A DNA stretch of 64,000 nucleotides, from the NCBI GenBank assembly GCA_030549335.1, contig CM060188.1, positions 71,578,696 to 71,642,695 on the forward strand. Reading direction: 5' to 3'. Below the pieces are notes generated by a model that saw only the letters and a program-made list of their open reading frames with translations, was not told the DNA's origin and did not search any database. This stretch comes from Pontederia crassipes (Eukaryota > Streptophyta > Magnoliopsida > Commelinales > Pontederiaceae). This document shows positions 10,575-22,948 of this stretch, in pieces; positions within the stretch are counted from its first letter, which is position 1; the number at the start of each line of letters is the position of its first letter. The translations under genes and the position numbers were made by a program.

Positions 10575-12195
10575 ATAGCATAGGAAGTACATCCTTGATT
10601 ATAACATATACCAATCTTCTTACAATGAGACCGTAAACCAAACTTGCCAACTAGAAACAATCATTCAAAATACCATTAGTGCCACATGTGTTCCTCTTGC
10701 GATATTTACTACAAGAATCGTCTCACATTACAGTAAAAACAAATCTATCCATTACAACCTCACATCAAAGTTTAACCTTTTCTAGTAATCACAACATGCT
10801 ATGATGGAAAAAACCTGCAAGATTTCTTCCTCTAATCTCTTTTTCAAAACATGCTCTTTTTTTTAGTAATTAAGACGACATATTGATCAATAGGTCAAAG
10901 ACGAATGCTACCAGAAGGAATCCAAACTAAAAGTAGAAACCTAAAAAATCGAATCCATTCTAAGAACAAAACAACGAAGGCGAGAAGAGATCGAAACGAC
11001 AGACCCTGAGACTTTTTATCTTTTTTGTCTTTTTTTTTTTAATTCTCCTCGCTTCCCGATGGGATCCCCTCCAAAGATGGCCACATCATAAAGCTTCAAA
11101 TTCCCATCATGCACCGTCACTAGTCACTTGGTGCTCAAGATGGATGGTGATGGGTTTGCATGAAAGAGGTGGGGACAGAAAGAGGACATTGTAAAAGATC
11201 AGAGTTCTCTTTGGCGGTTGGATTAGGATTTAATACAAAAGATGTCGTTATTAGAATATTAGGTGAATTCAAATTTTAAATTGTGCTTTTTTTATTTATG
11301 TATTTTTAATATGAAATAATTCTCAATTGTCAACCTGTTTTTTTTTTCCATATAAGATTGATTTGATATATGTTAGTACGTAAATGGACGTGGTAATTTA
11401 AAATGGTACATCGAGATCATTGTGTTAATGAAGCAAAGACAAAAAAAATTTAATCATCAAATTATTAAGCTAATGTATAACATAATGATTAATTCATATT
11501 TAGCATTTTCTTTAAAAAAACATGATTATTAGGAAGCTTGTTGTGACATTATAAGTAGTTTATCGAAATTTTGTAGACTTCCTTGTGCTGGAAATGTTTA
11601 TAGGTAAGTGATAACAATGTACAAGTTTTTATTAGATACCTTGGGAATTTGGAATTTGGGCGAGCTAAAAGGGTAGAAGCTTAATCAAAGTTGATTCATA
11701 CAATTAGTTAGTAGAATTGTGTTTTAGATGATTCGACAAATGCTAATTGTTTTGAGTTCGATCTCTAAAGTTTTGATTAGAGAAATAATGTTTTACTTTT
11801 TCATTTCGACTCCGTATTAATTAAATGTTAATAAGTCCAACGTCATCCCAAATCCTAATGAAAATAGAGTTGGAACTGATTGATTTTTAAAAGTAGTAAA
11901 AAAAACCTCAAATTATATATTTTTTCGACATGGATCCACAGCTAATATGCACCTCCTTCAGATTTATGTTTATCGATGTACGAATTATTAATATTCGATT
12001 AATTCATGTCATTAATTTTCTAGGAAATTAAATTTTGAATCATTCTATTTTGATTTTCAATATAAAAAATAAGTTAAGTTTTGCAAAATTACGACGAGAG
12101 TTGCACAACTTCAAATTTCAGTGTGCATATTATTCAACTATGATGCTTCCACCATATGGGTTTAAGAAAAACTATGATGCTTCAACTTACTCGAA
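10575..12195. other. AT-rich intergenic DNA
   Basis: No gene was recognised. A short minus-strand stretch at about 11040-11130 reads VTVHDGNLKLYDVAIFGGD, which is protein-like but isolated and unidentified. The rest is low-complexity AT-rich DNA. Confidence 0.35.
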
Positions 12196-12632
12196 AAATT
12201 TACCTGATTCGAAAAAATCGAATTGAAAAAATTGAAATTTAAAGGCTCAAAATGTATTTTAGGATGATTTTTAATAGATTAAAATTCATCCGTTTAATTA
12301 AGACTCATCCAAAAAGATTATAAGAGCAGTAAAGCTCATTTTTATTTATATAATTAATTCATAATTATTAATTTTATTATAGATATAATAAATTTTGTAT
12401 ATAGTCTCACATTTTCTATCACAATTCGGAAACTAATTAGATGACTTTAAAATTTTAGTAATATATTTTATATTAATATAAAATTAAATATTTTTATGTT
12501 AATATATATATATATTAAAAATATAATTATATAAAAGCAAGATTCTGAAAAAATCACTCGGAAAAAATTAGGACGATTTTTGTAATTTAAAAAATCTATA
12601 AAAAAATAACGAGTGATTACTTTCGACCCCTG
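12196..12632. mobile_element. AT-rich dispersed repeat related to 46109-47323
   Basis: From about 12330 this region matches the 46930-47323 segment along several hundred bases (shared text: attattatagatataataa, tcagtaatatatttcatat, then a 3' end with tttcgacccctg against cttacacccccta). The complement of its end, CAGGGGTCGAAAGTAATC, resembles a hAT-type terminus. The left end is not clear, so it is probably a truncated copy. Confidence 0.5.
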
Positions 12633-12930
12633 CATCAAAATTAAAGACACGAGCATGATGTTGATGCATCTTAACTCATTTGGCACTGTCGCATGACAAC
12701 TAAGTGTAGGAATCATCCATTCTTCTCTTTTTTTTTTTTATTGTTACACGTTGGCGAAAATGTGATCTATAATAAATATTGCGTAAATTATTTTCGTAAT
12801 ATAATTTATTAAATAACAAATAAATACTTGACATTGTCCATTTTAATTTAGACACTGGGTTGCTACTTGGCATTTAAAATACCTTTTATTGAACAAAAAT
12901 ATAGATGATTTATTTTATATTAAAAACATA

Positions 12931-13920
12931 GGGTTATTTCCTTAGACTTCTCTAAACTATCGCGATAATTCACATGTAACTATAATTCACAAAATCATTA
13001 GAATGCCTCCCTAAATTATTTCATGATTTTTACTTTAGTCAATCCGTCTACTTCAATTAACTTTTCCATTATTTTTTTAATTTATTAAATGACTAAACTT
13101 CCCTTCTCTCATTTTTATAATATTTAAAAGTTTAAAATAATATATATTTTAAAAAGAAGGAGGTGCTGCTCCCTCCTCATCGACGCCGAAGGCACCTTCC
13201 CTTTGCATCTTCTGCAAGGGTGCTGGCGCCTCCCACCATCGTTGAAATGAAGGGGAGGGGTCCCCCGCTGCGATCTTGCCGATGACGCGGAGCAAAAAAG
13301 AGGGGGTGTCCACCCCCTCCCAATCTCTCTGATGTCGACAGGGGTGACGCTCCCCCTCATTTCGCTCCGCGTCGCGTCGCCAGCAACACAAAACAAAAGG
13401 GAGGGGACATGGCCCCCCTCGTTTTGATCCATGTCGTGTCACCGATGAATCAAAGCAAGGGGAATGCCCCCCTTTATTTCGATCCACGTCGTCGACTGCA
13501 TGGAGCAAAGGCCCTGGGGGTGGGGTGACGCCACCCCCTCGTTTCGCTTTGCAATTTCACCGACGCCGACGAGATCGTACAGGGGGGCACCCCCCCTATT
13601 TCAGAATTGGTGGGGGCGCCACCCCCTTGCTGGAGACGCAAAGAGAGAGTGAGGGGGGAGGGGGGGCGGGGTGCCCCCTCCTTTTTAAATAATTTTTAAT
13701 ATTTATTTTAAACTTTTAAATATTAAAAAAATGAGAGAAGGGTAGTTTAATTACTTAATAAATCAAAAAATAAAAAATAATGGAAAAATTAACAGAAATG
13801 GACGGATGGACTAAAGTAGAAATCATGGAATAATTTATGGAGGTGCTACGGTGAGTTTGTAGATTATTGTTAGATGCGAAAAACGTAAATAGTTTAAGAG
13901 ATGTTTAAGAAAATAATTCA
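12931..13920. mobile_element. Foldback (Mutator-like MITE) element with GC-rich core
   Basis: Two arms of about 220 bp (12931-13150 and 13690-13920) are inverted copies of each other. The left starts gggttatttccttagacttc and the complement of the right starts tgaattattttcttaaacatc; both contain an ATTTATTAAATGACTAAA-like core. The flanks aaaaacata and aaaaatata agree at 8 of 9 bases, fitting the 9-bp target duplication of Mutator-like elements, although AT-rich flanks can agree by chance. The core (13150-13690) is GC-rich, full of c- and g-runs, and not recognisably coding. A related coreless copy is at 19243-19618. Confidence 0.65.
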
Positions 13921-14220
13921 AAAAATATATAAAGATGAGTAATTTGTTAAATTAGTCCGACATATTATTTCTGTACTTTTCAATTACTTTGATTAGACAC
14001 TCGTGTACTAGCTGATAAATTGAATGTTTGAATTCACCATCTGAGGGCAGATTAATTTGATAAAAAAAATGTGCAAAAACTTCGGATAAGTATATTCATA
14101 AATTTGGAATTAGCACTGTATAATTACAGCTTAAAAATTTTACATGATCTATCAATATATTATTAATATAGATTTAATGTCAATGCTGTAACCCAAATGT
14201 GCATGCTTTCTTCCCATCGC

Positions 14221-14677
14221 GATGCCCTAACCTGATCGCCGATTGTCAATGCCTACTCAGTCGCATCTTCACTTCCCTCCGACTCTTCTCTTGGTCGTCG
14301 TCCCCATCACCGATTGCTTGTCACATGGTTATCACCGCCATCACCGCTTACTCACCGTAGCTCTCTCCCCTCCCTCTGACCCTCCTTTTGGTCGTCATTC
14401 TCATCGTTTCCACCATCATCATCATCTGTCATCTCGCGTCTCTCTCCCCTCCCTCCGACCCTCCTCTCAGTCATCGTCTTCGTCGTCGATTGTTCGCCGC
14501 TTGGTCGCCTCCGCCATCGTCGCCCGGTCACCTCGTGCTCGTCTCTTGCCACCCGTCGTCACCTCCTATTGCTGCCTAGTCGCCACCTCATCGCCTCATG
14601 CTCGCAGCTTGGTCATCACAACCGTCACCACCACCATTGCCGCCTCCTTTTCGTCGCATGGTCGTCACCGTCGTCGC
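14221..14677. repeat. GC-rich low-complexity island C
   Basis: This stretch contains short repeats such as ctctctcccctccctccgaccctcct and catcatcaccgt-like text. It is open in several frames with His/Ser/Arg/Pro-rich translations and shows no domain. Similar GC-rich text resumes right after the LTR-like insertion (17968-18100), so the island was probably continuous before that insertion. Confidence 0.5.
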
Positions 14678-17600
14678 TGTAGTGCCCCGAGGGACGCCAC
14701 ATATGGGGCTATGACATTCTTTACCATATCTTTGACTCTTTGACCTCTTTCCTTGATCAATTGGTTGACCGGACTGTCAATATGAAGGAAAATGTATAGA
14801 GGAAGAATAAACAGATATATACATGACTAGCGGAAGACTTAAAGAAATAGAATAGTATAGCGGGAGACTATACGACAAAAAGAATACGACAATATGAAAA
14901 CAAATGCGGAAGCTTAATATATCAAAGGTTTAACTAGCCTTCATAAGAGGCATCAATACATGAATCACATACGCCCAAAAAGTGCCACAAAATACATCTA
15001 AAAAAGATACCTTAGTATGAGTAGACAATCTCATTACTAAGTATGGTGCGGGAAGCAAAAAGGTGTACTCGTCCGCCCAAAAAAGGTAGTGGCTCATGAC
15101 TACAAGGCTAGTCTAAATAAAATAGCGACTACGGTCCATGAGGACCCGGTAAGACCCGTCACCATACACAACCCAACACAGACAACGGTACATCAGATAG
15201 CTGCTACTACATTCTAGCATGACCATATGCAACAGGATGCCGCCCCGCCGAGACCTCCGTACACGAAGCATCGCCTCCCGGATGACCATTATGTACTTGG
15301 GGGATCACACAATGGAGCAAGCTCAATCGTTAGCATAAAGCTAAATGCGGGTTCATATAAATCATAAATCAGTTCTATCCAAACATAGCATGAAAAGAGT
15401 ATGGAATCATAATAATGAAATAATCATGGATATAGAGATTTATTAGTCATGGTAGGTATCATAATAACAATATCATATAAGAGAGATCATGATCATAAAA
15501 GAGGAACACACTTTCATAATCATGTGCCATGCTTACTTTCATTCAATCACATTTACTTACTTTCGTATTTTCATTTCATTCATTCATAACTTTACTTCTT
15601 TACATGCATCTATTCATTTCATCTGTACATTCATCTTTATTTTCATCTTTTGAAGAGCTCTTCATCTTTAGGGGTAATACCATAGCATGAGACTGATGAT
15701 ACAACTATCTAAACATCATATGCACGTGAGGGATCAGTGCCACGACGAATCCCGTTAGGTTAGGATGACCTTGCCCTCGGTGAAAGGAAATATCCATAGG
15801 AGAAACTCCCGCATAGATAGAGCAAATGGTAAACCCATGAGGGGGCATGTTACGAGGCTAGAACATCATTCCTCATCGTACCCATGCCTGTCTTTCGATT
15901 TATCGATCAAGGCAATAGCAGGTCTTCATCTTTTGATGGATCTTTGTTTGTTTAGTAATCTAGTAGGTGGAAGTTTATTTGGAGAATCAAGTTTACAATG
16001 GTAAGGTCATAACTTCCATTCCACACGACAAATGCCCGAGGGTCACGGTCATCTGCCGAGAACACTGCGATCGACCGAAAAGGTACGATCACTGCTTTTC
16101 ATTCTTCATATTCATCATGTCTTAATTCATCATTTTTCGTTATCATTCATCGTCAATCTTTGTCATGTTCATGAAGGTCGTCATTACATAAGAAAATTAG
16201 TCGTTATCGTGCATCAGAGAATTTGCGGAAAATCATCATCGTTCTTGACGTAATCAATCTTGGTTGATTTCATGAAGAGAGGTTGATGGTCATAATCAAG
16301 TGAGAGACATAGTCCATACAAGCTTAGAGCAATCAGGTTCATAGGATCAATGTAAAAATGGATCATGGGTTTTCATAGTTGATCAAGAAGTTGAAAGTCG
16401 CGAATATCATAATTGGGCCTTAACCCGGGCCGAGTAAAAGAAATCCGGGCTGAGTCAGCTTTGATCAGGCTCGGACTATCAGGGTGAAGACCGAGAGGAA
16501 AAAACTCGGGCCAGGTCAGGTGTACATCCGGGCCGAGTTGAGAAGACGATCGCGTTGGGAGAAGTTATTCTCCCGATCGTCTTCTCCGCGCAGAAATCCA
16601 GGCTGGGTCATGGGTGACCTGGTCCGGGCACCTGGTTTGCCCCAAGCTCGAGCTCGGCGTTCATGGCGAACCCAGGCCGTGCTCGGGGCAACCCGGTGCG
16701 GCCAGACCGAGCCTGGGCCGAGTTCTGAGGAACTCGGGCCAGGTTCGACCGAGTCGTAAAAGAAGTTTCCGTAGTTCGTCTTTTTCGATGATCGCCGAAG
16801 GTTTACAATAGAACTAATTACATCATAGGCGCACATTCATGAAATAGAACACGTCTAAAGTCTAATACACAGCAAACATAGTCCTAAGCATGCATCTAAC
16901 GATAACTACAGCTATGTCAGTTCATACTTTCATCTTATATCGAATCAGTTCGTTCATGTGCATAACTGTTCCAGTTTCATACATGTACGTCTTTGCATTA
17001 TCAGTTCAGTCCTACATATCATCATTTAAGTTGACTTATGCTCCTTGAGTCATGACAGCCGTATCATCATCTTAACATACTATAGAACATGGAACCTTGT
17101 ATTCGCGGATCAGTTCATAGGGTTTAATCAGGCATGCGTTGTTCGTTTAGGAGCCAATTTATGAAGAAGATCCCGAGCCACACACCTTGAAGCTTACAGA
17201 ACTGAGGTTCGTCCGAATGTCGTTCACGCTCTACTCTGCTCTTCACGTCGCCGATGCCGGGTGGCCGTCGACTTTCATGCTCTCTGGTTGCTGCCCACTC
17301 GCCAGAAGAGGGAAGAGAACGGTGAGAGGCCGGATGGGTACAGTGGGAAGGAGAAAGGAAAACAAAGAGTCATCTTCTCACCACTTAAGATCTCTGTCGG
17401 CCGCCTTCGTCGGAATCGATCGCCGGCGTCACCTGCTCGTTCTCCTCTGTTCACATACGTAGGCGAGGGAGAAAAGTGAGCAAGGAAACGAGTTCAGGAG
17501 AATAAAAAGGAAAACAGGCCCCTTTTCTCACCAAGTCGGAACTCTCGTCGTCTGCCTGCGTCAGAGCTGATCTCCGACATCGTCCGTCCGCCGTCCGCTG

Positions 17601-17967
17601 CTCGCGTACCGGAGAAGACAACAAGAATGGTGAACACGAAGCTTGGCTCAGAGAAATCGAGCAATAGAGGGGGAAGGAGGAGAGGAGCCGGGTGCTTCAT
17701 ATAGAGGAGGGGGAAATGATGGCCTTCTCAGAAAATCCGGTGGTCGGATTTTCCTTTGCCAGGCAGCAGGCTTGACGGTTGGGAGATTGGGCGGCAGAAG
17801 GAGAGAGATGGCCATGGAGGAAAAACGTCAGGGAGAATGGGACAAAGGAAAAGAATATAAAGGGAGAAGACAACACACTAGGGACAAAAATGAAGGTTCC
17901 GATGAGTTCGCCTTTCATCATTTCGTTCATTCATTTTTTTTGACCATCCGCTGACCGTTGTGTTACA
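14678..17967. mobile_element. Large LTR-like insertion (gypsy type, no coding region)
   Basis: The block begins TGTAGTGCCCCGAGGGACGCC and ends GTGTTACA, the TG...CA style of plant gypsy LTRs, and splits GC-rich island C. The flanking pentamers (gtcgc and attgc) agree at only 3 of 5 positions, so the boundaries are provisional. No protease, reverse transcriptase or integrase region was seen in its 3.3 kb. It includes GC-rich degenerate repeats at 16420-16760 (ccgggccgagt motifs). A solo LTR or a non-autonomous derivative is the best reading, and an old one. Confidence 0.45.
16420..16760. repeat. Degenerate ccgggccgagt minisatellite
   Basis: Variants of cccgggccgagt, tccgggctgagt, ctcgggccaggt and gcctgggccgagt recur irregularly over about 340 bp within the LTR-like block. 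It is not coding. Confidence 0.5.
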
Positions 17968-19040
17968 ATTGCCTTCATCCTCCTATGTCGCTGCCTCTTG
18001 CTCGCCTGGTTGCCACTGCTTATCGTCCCCTTCTCAACTCATTGTCTCGCTGTTTGTCGACGAGCAATCGGTTCAAGACCGACCGGTTCAATCACTCCTC
18101 AAAGAGTGGAGCAATGAATTGCACCTAAAAATCTCAATCGTATGAACAGATCGGACGACTAAAAGAGCGGGTAGGAGCGCCATTAAATCTAATTAGTATA
18201 GAGTTAAATTATTTTTTAAAAAAAATATTATTCTGTACATATGGAATGTAGTATCAACGAATGTGTTAAACGTGAGCTGTTTTAATGATTAATGATATTA
18301 AACAATAACTATATTCTTGATAAATTGTGATTATTTTCTAAATACGCCTAAATATGCGCGCATCGAAATTGATAAATATTCCTCGAGGACAGGGGCAGTT
18401 TTAAGACACGAGTTAATCGGTGGAAGTTAGATATCATTATTTTTATTATCTTATAACATTATTACTCAAATAAAAAGAAATTAATAATTAATTTAAACCG
18501 TTAAAAGTGAAAATTTTTCAATACCTACTTATAAATTTGGTCTAAGACTATTTGAGATTTTGATAATTTACAAATTCCAAAACCTTTATCATGAGCAATA
18601 ATACCAACCATATCTACATTTAAAATATCATAAATTTAAGAATTATGAGATGTACAATAAAAAAATAATATGATACTATATAGGACGAATTTAAGATGAG
18701 CTGCTCGACAATATTTCGGTAACTTATTAATAGAACGAATAATAATTAAGAAAAAAATGACAATTGGAGTAAAAGAAAAACTCCTTATTTCATGTCCTTC
18801 CTTTTGTCATAATTTTTAAGCAAATCCTCCCTCTGAATTAAATACCAAATTAACTTTAACTTAATTATTTTTCATAATCTTAATTCAGTACCATAAAAAA
18901 GTTTGTAAAATTCTTGTACTTAATCTTATTTTTAAAAGAAGAAAATAATGTTGGAAAGCAATTCCCATCAGATTTTATTTCGAGCAAAATAATTCTTCTC
19001 ACATATGTACTATTAATATGTGAAATTGAATAATACATAG
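17968..19040. other. End of GC-rich island C, then AT-rich intergenic DNA
   Basis: The first 130 bp continue the GC-rich island interrupted at 14677. From about 18180 the DNA is AT-rich with no recognised gene or repeat. Confidence 0.4.
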
Positions 19041-19145
19041 GAATAAATTAAAAAAAGATAATTCCAGTATTTGCATGGGATTGACCCACGAGCTACAACG
19101 TTAGGTGCCTGCCCTCTTGACCGGGCGTTTGAGTTGTGTACACAC
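19041..19145 (-). mobile_element. Probable tRNA-derived SINE fragment
   Basis: On the minus strand, CCCGGTCAAGAGGGCAGG resembles a degenerate A box. About 30 bases later CGTGGGTCAATCCCA resembles a B box or T arm, and a T-run follows. The spacing is SINE-like. Ends and target duplication were not resolved. Confidence 0.35.
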
Positions 19146-19242
19146 TTTACTCATCTAAAAATGTGCAGAAACATGTGGGGTCAATAAACTAAACATTATT
19201 ATAATGTAACGAATTATATTGAGTCGCCCGTTAATGGACTAA

Positions 19243-19618
19243 TGGAGCCATTCTTAATACTATAACGATTTTAGCGTCTATCCGTAATATATGAATTAAT
19301 TTTTCATATCGTTTTCTCTAAATTTTGCCGTGATTTTTATTTTAATTCATTCATCATATTCTATTAACTTTATCATTATTTTTTTATCTATTAAATGACT
19401 AAATTATTCTCAATGAAAAAAAAGTTGACATTTATTTCAAATTGTAAGAGAATAATTTAGTAATTTAATAAATGACAAATTAAAAATAATAGAAAAAATA
19501 CGGATTGACTAAATTGAAAATCATAACATAATTTAGGAGACACTCCAGTAAGTTTATATATTAGGGACATACATAAAAAATAACTATAATTTTAGTGAAG
19601 GTTTAAGAAATTAGCCCT
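19243..19618. mobile_element. Foldback element, coreless relative of 12931-13920
   Basis: The arms carry the same sequence as the larger element (tgatttttattttaattcat..., attaactttatcattattttttt, attaaatgactaaa) and again appear inverted on the right (aatttagtaatttaataaatgac, then gaaggtttaagaaattagccc). It is about 376 bp, with no GC-rich core. Left-end sequence is more worn than the right. Confidence 0.6.
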
Positions 19619-19765
19619 ATAATATATCGTAAATTTTTTATATTTTCATCGTGAGTTCTATATTTATGTTGTGATATTCATATGACACAACAATCACATG
19701 AACTTCTTCTAACATTATCATTTAATATCTCTTCTTGTCAATATGTATTTTCATAAACTATATGC

Positions 19766-19767
<2 letters not shown>

Positions 19768-19827
<60 letters not shown>

Positions 19828-19838
19828 TGTATCTTCTT

Positions 19839-19899
<61 letters not shown>
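19768..19899. repeat. Compound microsatellite (AAT)n-(CTT)n-(ATT)n
   Basis: About 20 AAT units, then about 12 CTT units (from 19833), then about 10 ATT units. The first and last blocks are complementary, so the locus can fold into a hairpin. Confidence 0.97.
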
Positions 19900-19900
<1 letters not shown>

Positions 19901-22300
19901 TCAACATTTTGAATATGTACGATTTCATGCTTCAAAAGTCCTAATATTTTCCTGGCCTTGGAAAATTAAACTTTGAATATTGATGTAACCATTTGTCATT
20001 ATTTTGTAGTTATTTCCTTACGCCCGTATTCTTTTTCTTTTTTTTTTCTCGCATGTAAACAAAAATGTATTAGAAATAAAGTAACATTAAACTGAAGAAA
20101 ACCGATCTTCAAATCTGATTGTATGCCACTAAACTTCTCCAATGATTGATAAAAAAAAAATCGAATTTTAAGGTTTTTTAAAGTGTTTATATTACACTAT
20201 AATCTTTTATGATATCGTAAAATAAATTAGTAATTAGTATACTACCATGATACCATCTACAGTCAGATTATTAATTAATATATCTTGTTAATACCGAAAC
20301 TAATACTGAATAATAAACAAGTTGATTGACTCATATGATTAATTAATAAGTTCAAGTACAAGGTTGATGGAATCTATAAACACAGAAGTTTATGATTTGG
20401 TCAAGGATTGTCCATTTCACTATCGTCTAATTACTAAATTAATAAAATATTTGTGGCCTTAAGAAAAAAAAATTGAAGAAATAAAGAGAAGAGTGACACG
20501 TCAAATTATTTTTCATAAATAAAACGATATAAACCTTCAAGTTTGACTCTCTTTTTTCTTTTTTTTCTAAATAATAATCATGAACACCGAAATTATTGAA
20601 TGTTCGACCATAAAATTAAACTTTTGTTATATGTCCTTTATATCCTTTTCTAGTTAAATTTAAATAAAATATTCTTTAATACTTTTGTTTTGGGGCAGTG
20701 AATTGAAACCTTAGAGAGTGAATAAATGCTTTAGTTTTGAATTCAAATTTCGTTAAACTATTATTTTTTTTAAAAAATATTATTTTTTATTGTTCACAAA
20801 TTAGATCAAAACTATCCATTTCTCACATATGAGAGGAAATATTAAAAATATAAAATTATTGATATTATTTTTTTAATAGCTTAAATTTTTAGAAAATGTA
20901 TTAGCATATCAATTTAATTGACTTTTGTTTATTTTTTGTGATTTCTAAAAATAAAAAAAGCTCCACACAATAACATTTTTTAGCCTGAGTGGACGTCAAC
21001 AATTCGAATACGTATTTGACTCTTTACTTATCATCAACAAACTTATTTCAATCATGATATAGTTTATTTTTTTATTATATATTAATCTGACTGTACACAG
21101 AGAAAAGACCTATTTTTTCCCCTCGAATTTTAATCCAATATATTAAAGTGTAGGAAAGTCAGACAAATTTATTTTCAAATTGTCGACTGGAAAAAAAATG
21201 AATATAAAATTTTATCAAGTCTCCTGTAGAATTTGTTTTTGCCATTTATCTGTGCCAGCCAAGTTAATTCTTTGATTGCAATGTGATTAATTATATTTTC
21301 TCCAATTCTCAGATATTATTATGATGGATTAAAAGAAAACATAAAAAAAAGAAGTGTTAATGTGACATGAATCCAATTGCACATCCAGCACAAGCACAAA
21401 TCCAAATCACTTAATTGTACTTTCCAACAATTTGGCCAGACATTGAGTGGAACCAACACCTCCCCCATGCTACTTGCTGTGGGGGCTCAGATCTCATCTC
21501 ACCCATAGGGGTTCCTCCAAGTTTCATCCTCGTCCCCATCTTGCCATTTTAAAAAAAATAGTAAAAATATTAATAATTAATGTATAACCAAGGTAATAAA
21601 GGGGTTTCCTCAATTCATGAACAAAAAAATCAATTAGAAATATTAATCACTTTTTTTTATTATGCATGAATGCAATGAAATATGTTAAGACATTTAATTT
21701 AAATATATGATGGAAAAATAACTAGCAATTATCTTTCCTTAAGTGGCAGAGGACAGGATTATCCCTATAAATGACTGATATTGTAAAATCCCACTTTTTT
21801 TTTTCTAAAAATTACATTTTGATCCTATTTTGTTTATAACTACTTTAGAAAAAAAAAGTTTAAAATTCAGAAAAACATCACCATGTATAAAAAGTGCAAA
21901 TTCCGTATAATTTCTCTGAATTTTATGCGAAAAGTGCTGAAATCTAGGAAATAGATTTGAAAATGCAATTGCATGGGAAAGAAATTTCTTTGACGTTTAT
22001 TGAGATCATTAAATATTCCTCCTTATGGCAGTTTACAGCCACAACAATTCGTGAATATTAGGAACATTAATGAGGAATAAATATTTCAAATCTCCCATGA
22101 GTTATTTAACGATCTCAATTCACTTATTTCCCTTAAATGCTCCTTTTTTAATTAATTAATTAATGAATTAAGCTTCAAATAAATCTCCTCATTTTATTAA
22201 AAATAAATCTAGAAAGTAAAAACACGTCATTACAAGAAAAAAGGAAACCAAATCACTGCCCCGAAAAGTGCGGCTTTTCGGATCCTCACGTTCGAAATTC
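19900..22300. other. AT-rich intergenic DNA upstream of the TOPLESS gene
   Basis: No coding stretch, RNA gene or clear transposon end was recognised. It is AT-rich throughout with poly-A/T runs and an attaattaattaatga block near 22150. Confidence 0.5.
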
Positions 22301-22335
22301 CCACCCGCGAGAGAACCCACCAATGGCGGTCGTCC

Positions 22336-22374
22336 GGCCCACGCGGGTTGTCTCACTAACGCTAGGTGGGGCCC
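22336..22374 (+). promoter_or_regulatory. TCP/site-II-like motifs in the TOPLESS promoter
   Basis: GGCCCAC (22336-22342) and GTGGGGCCC (22366-22374) lie in a GC-rich patch 575-615 bp before the start codon. These match the GGNCCCAC/TGGGCC class of plant TCP binding sites that often drive genes active in dividing cells. Binding is inferred from the motif only. Confidence 0.4.
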
Positions 22375-22599
22375 GCGGCGGCAGAGTGGCTTTACTTCGG
22401 GGTGCGCGCGCGTCGGGGTCAATGTTCCCGACTACCTAGAAACTTCAATAGCACGACAAATGCGGCAACACTAATGAGGGGGAGAGTTCGATAAGCGGAC
22501 TCGCGTATCAGTGATAGGTAGATAAGCAGGTCTAGTGCGCCTATCGGAGAGTTGATATATTTGCACATTATTATTAGTATTATTTTAATTTAAAATTTA

Positions 22600-22948
22600 T
22601 TGCGCTCTCTCTCTCTCGCACACACATACGCGCACATATATATTTATGTGTGCGCGAGGGCAGTGGCACCGGTCCCCACGCCGTCGCCACCTCTCCCCCT
22701 AATCCCTCTCCCACTAACTCCTTTCGCCCTTTTCTTGTGTCCCCCTTTTCCTCCTCCTTCCTTCTCTCCATCCCTTTCGTCCTCGTTTTTTGTTCGCTGC
22801 CTCCTTCCCGACGCCGGAGGAACGAAACCCTCGCGCCTCGATCCCGCGAGAGATCGACGCGCCCCCGCGGCTCCGGGATCCGATCGGAGGACGCCCGCCG
22901 GACGGAAGCGTTCCTAGCTCCTCGTCCCCCCCGTCGCCGTCGCCCGCG
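22600..22948 (+). promoter_or_regulatory. Pyrimidine-rich 5' leader region of the TOPLESS gene
   Basis: A CT microsatellite (from about 22602) and an alternating purine-pyrimidine stretch (cacacatacgcgcacatatata) are followed by a C/T-rich leader running into the start codon at 22949. Such CT-rich leaders are common in plant housekeeping genes. The transcription start cannot be fixed from sequence. Confidence 0.4.

Noticed and set aside
13124-13652. Open frames of up to 119 codons in the core of the foldback element
   Set aside because: GC-rich repetitive text open on both strands between inverted arms; no recognisable domain.
14243-14743. 166-codon His/Ser/Arg-rich frame
   Set aside because: Repetitive codons from a low-complexity island; the frame runs into the LTR-like block.
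19041-19145. A functional tRNA gene on the minus strand
   Set aside because: No complete cloverleaf; the acceptor stem and D arm do not pair. A SINE fragment is more likely.
19735-19976. Open frames of 69 and 77 codons
   Set aside because: They are the translated trinucleotide microsatellite (poly-Ile/Asn/Leu).
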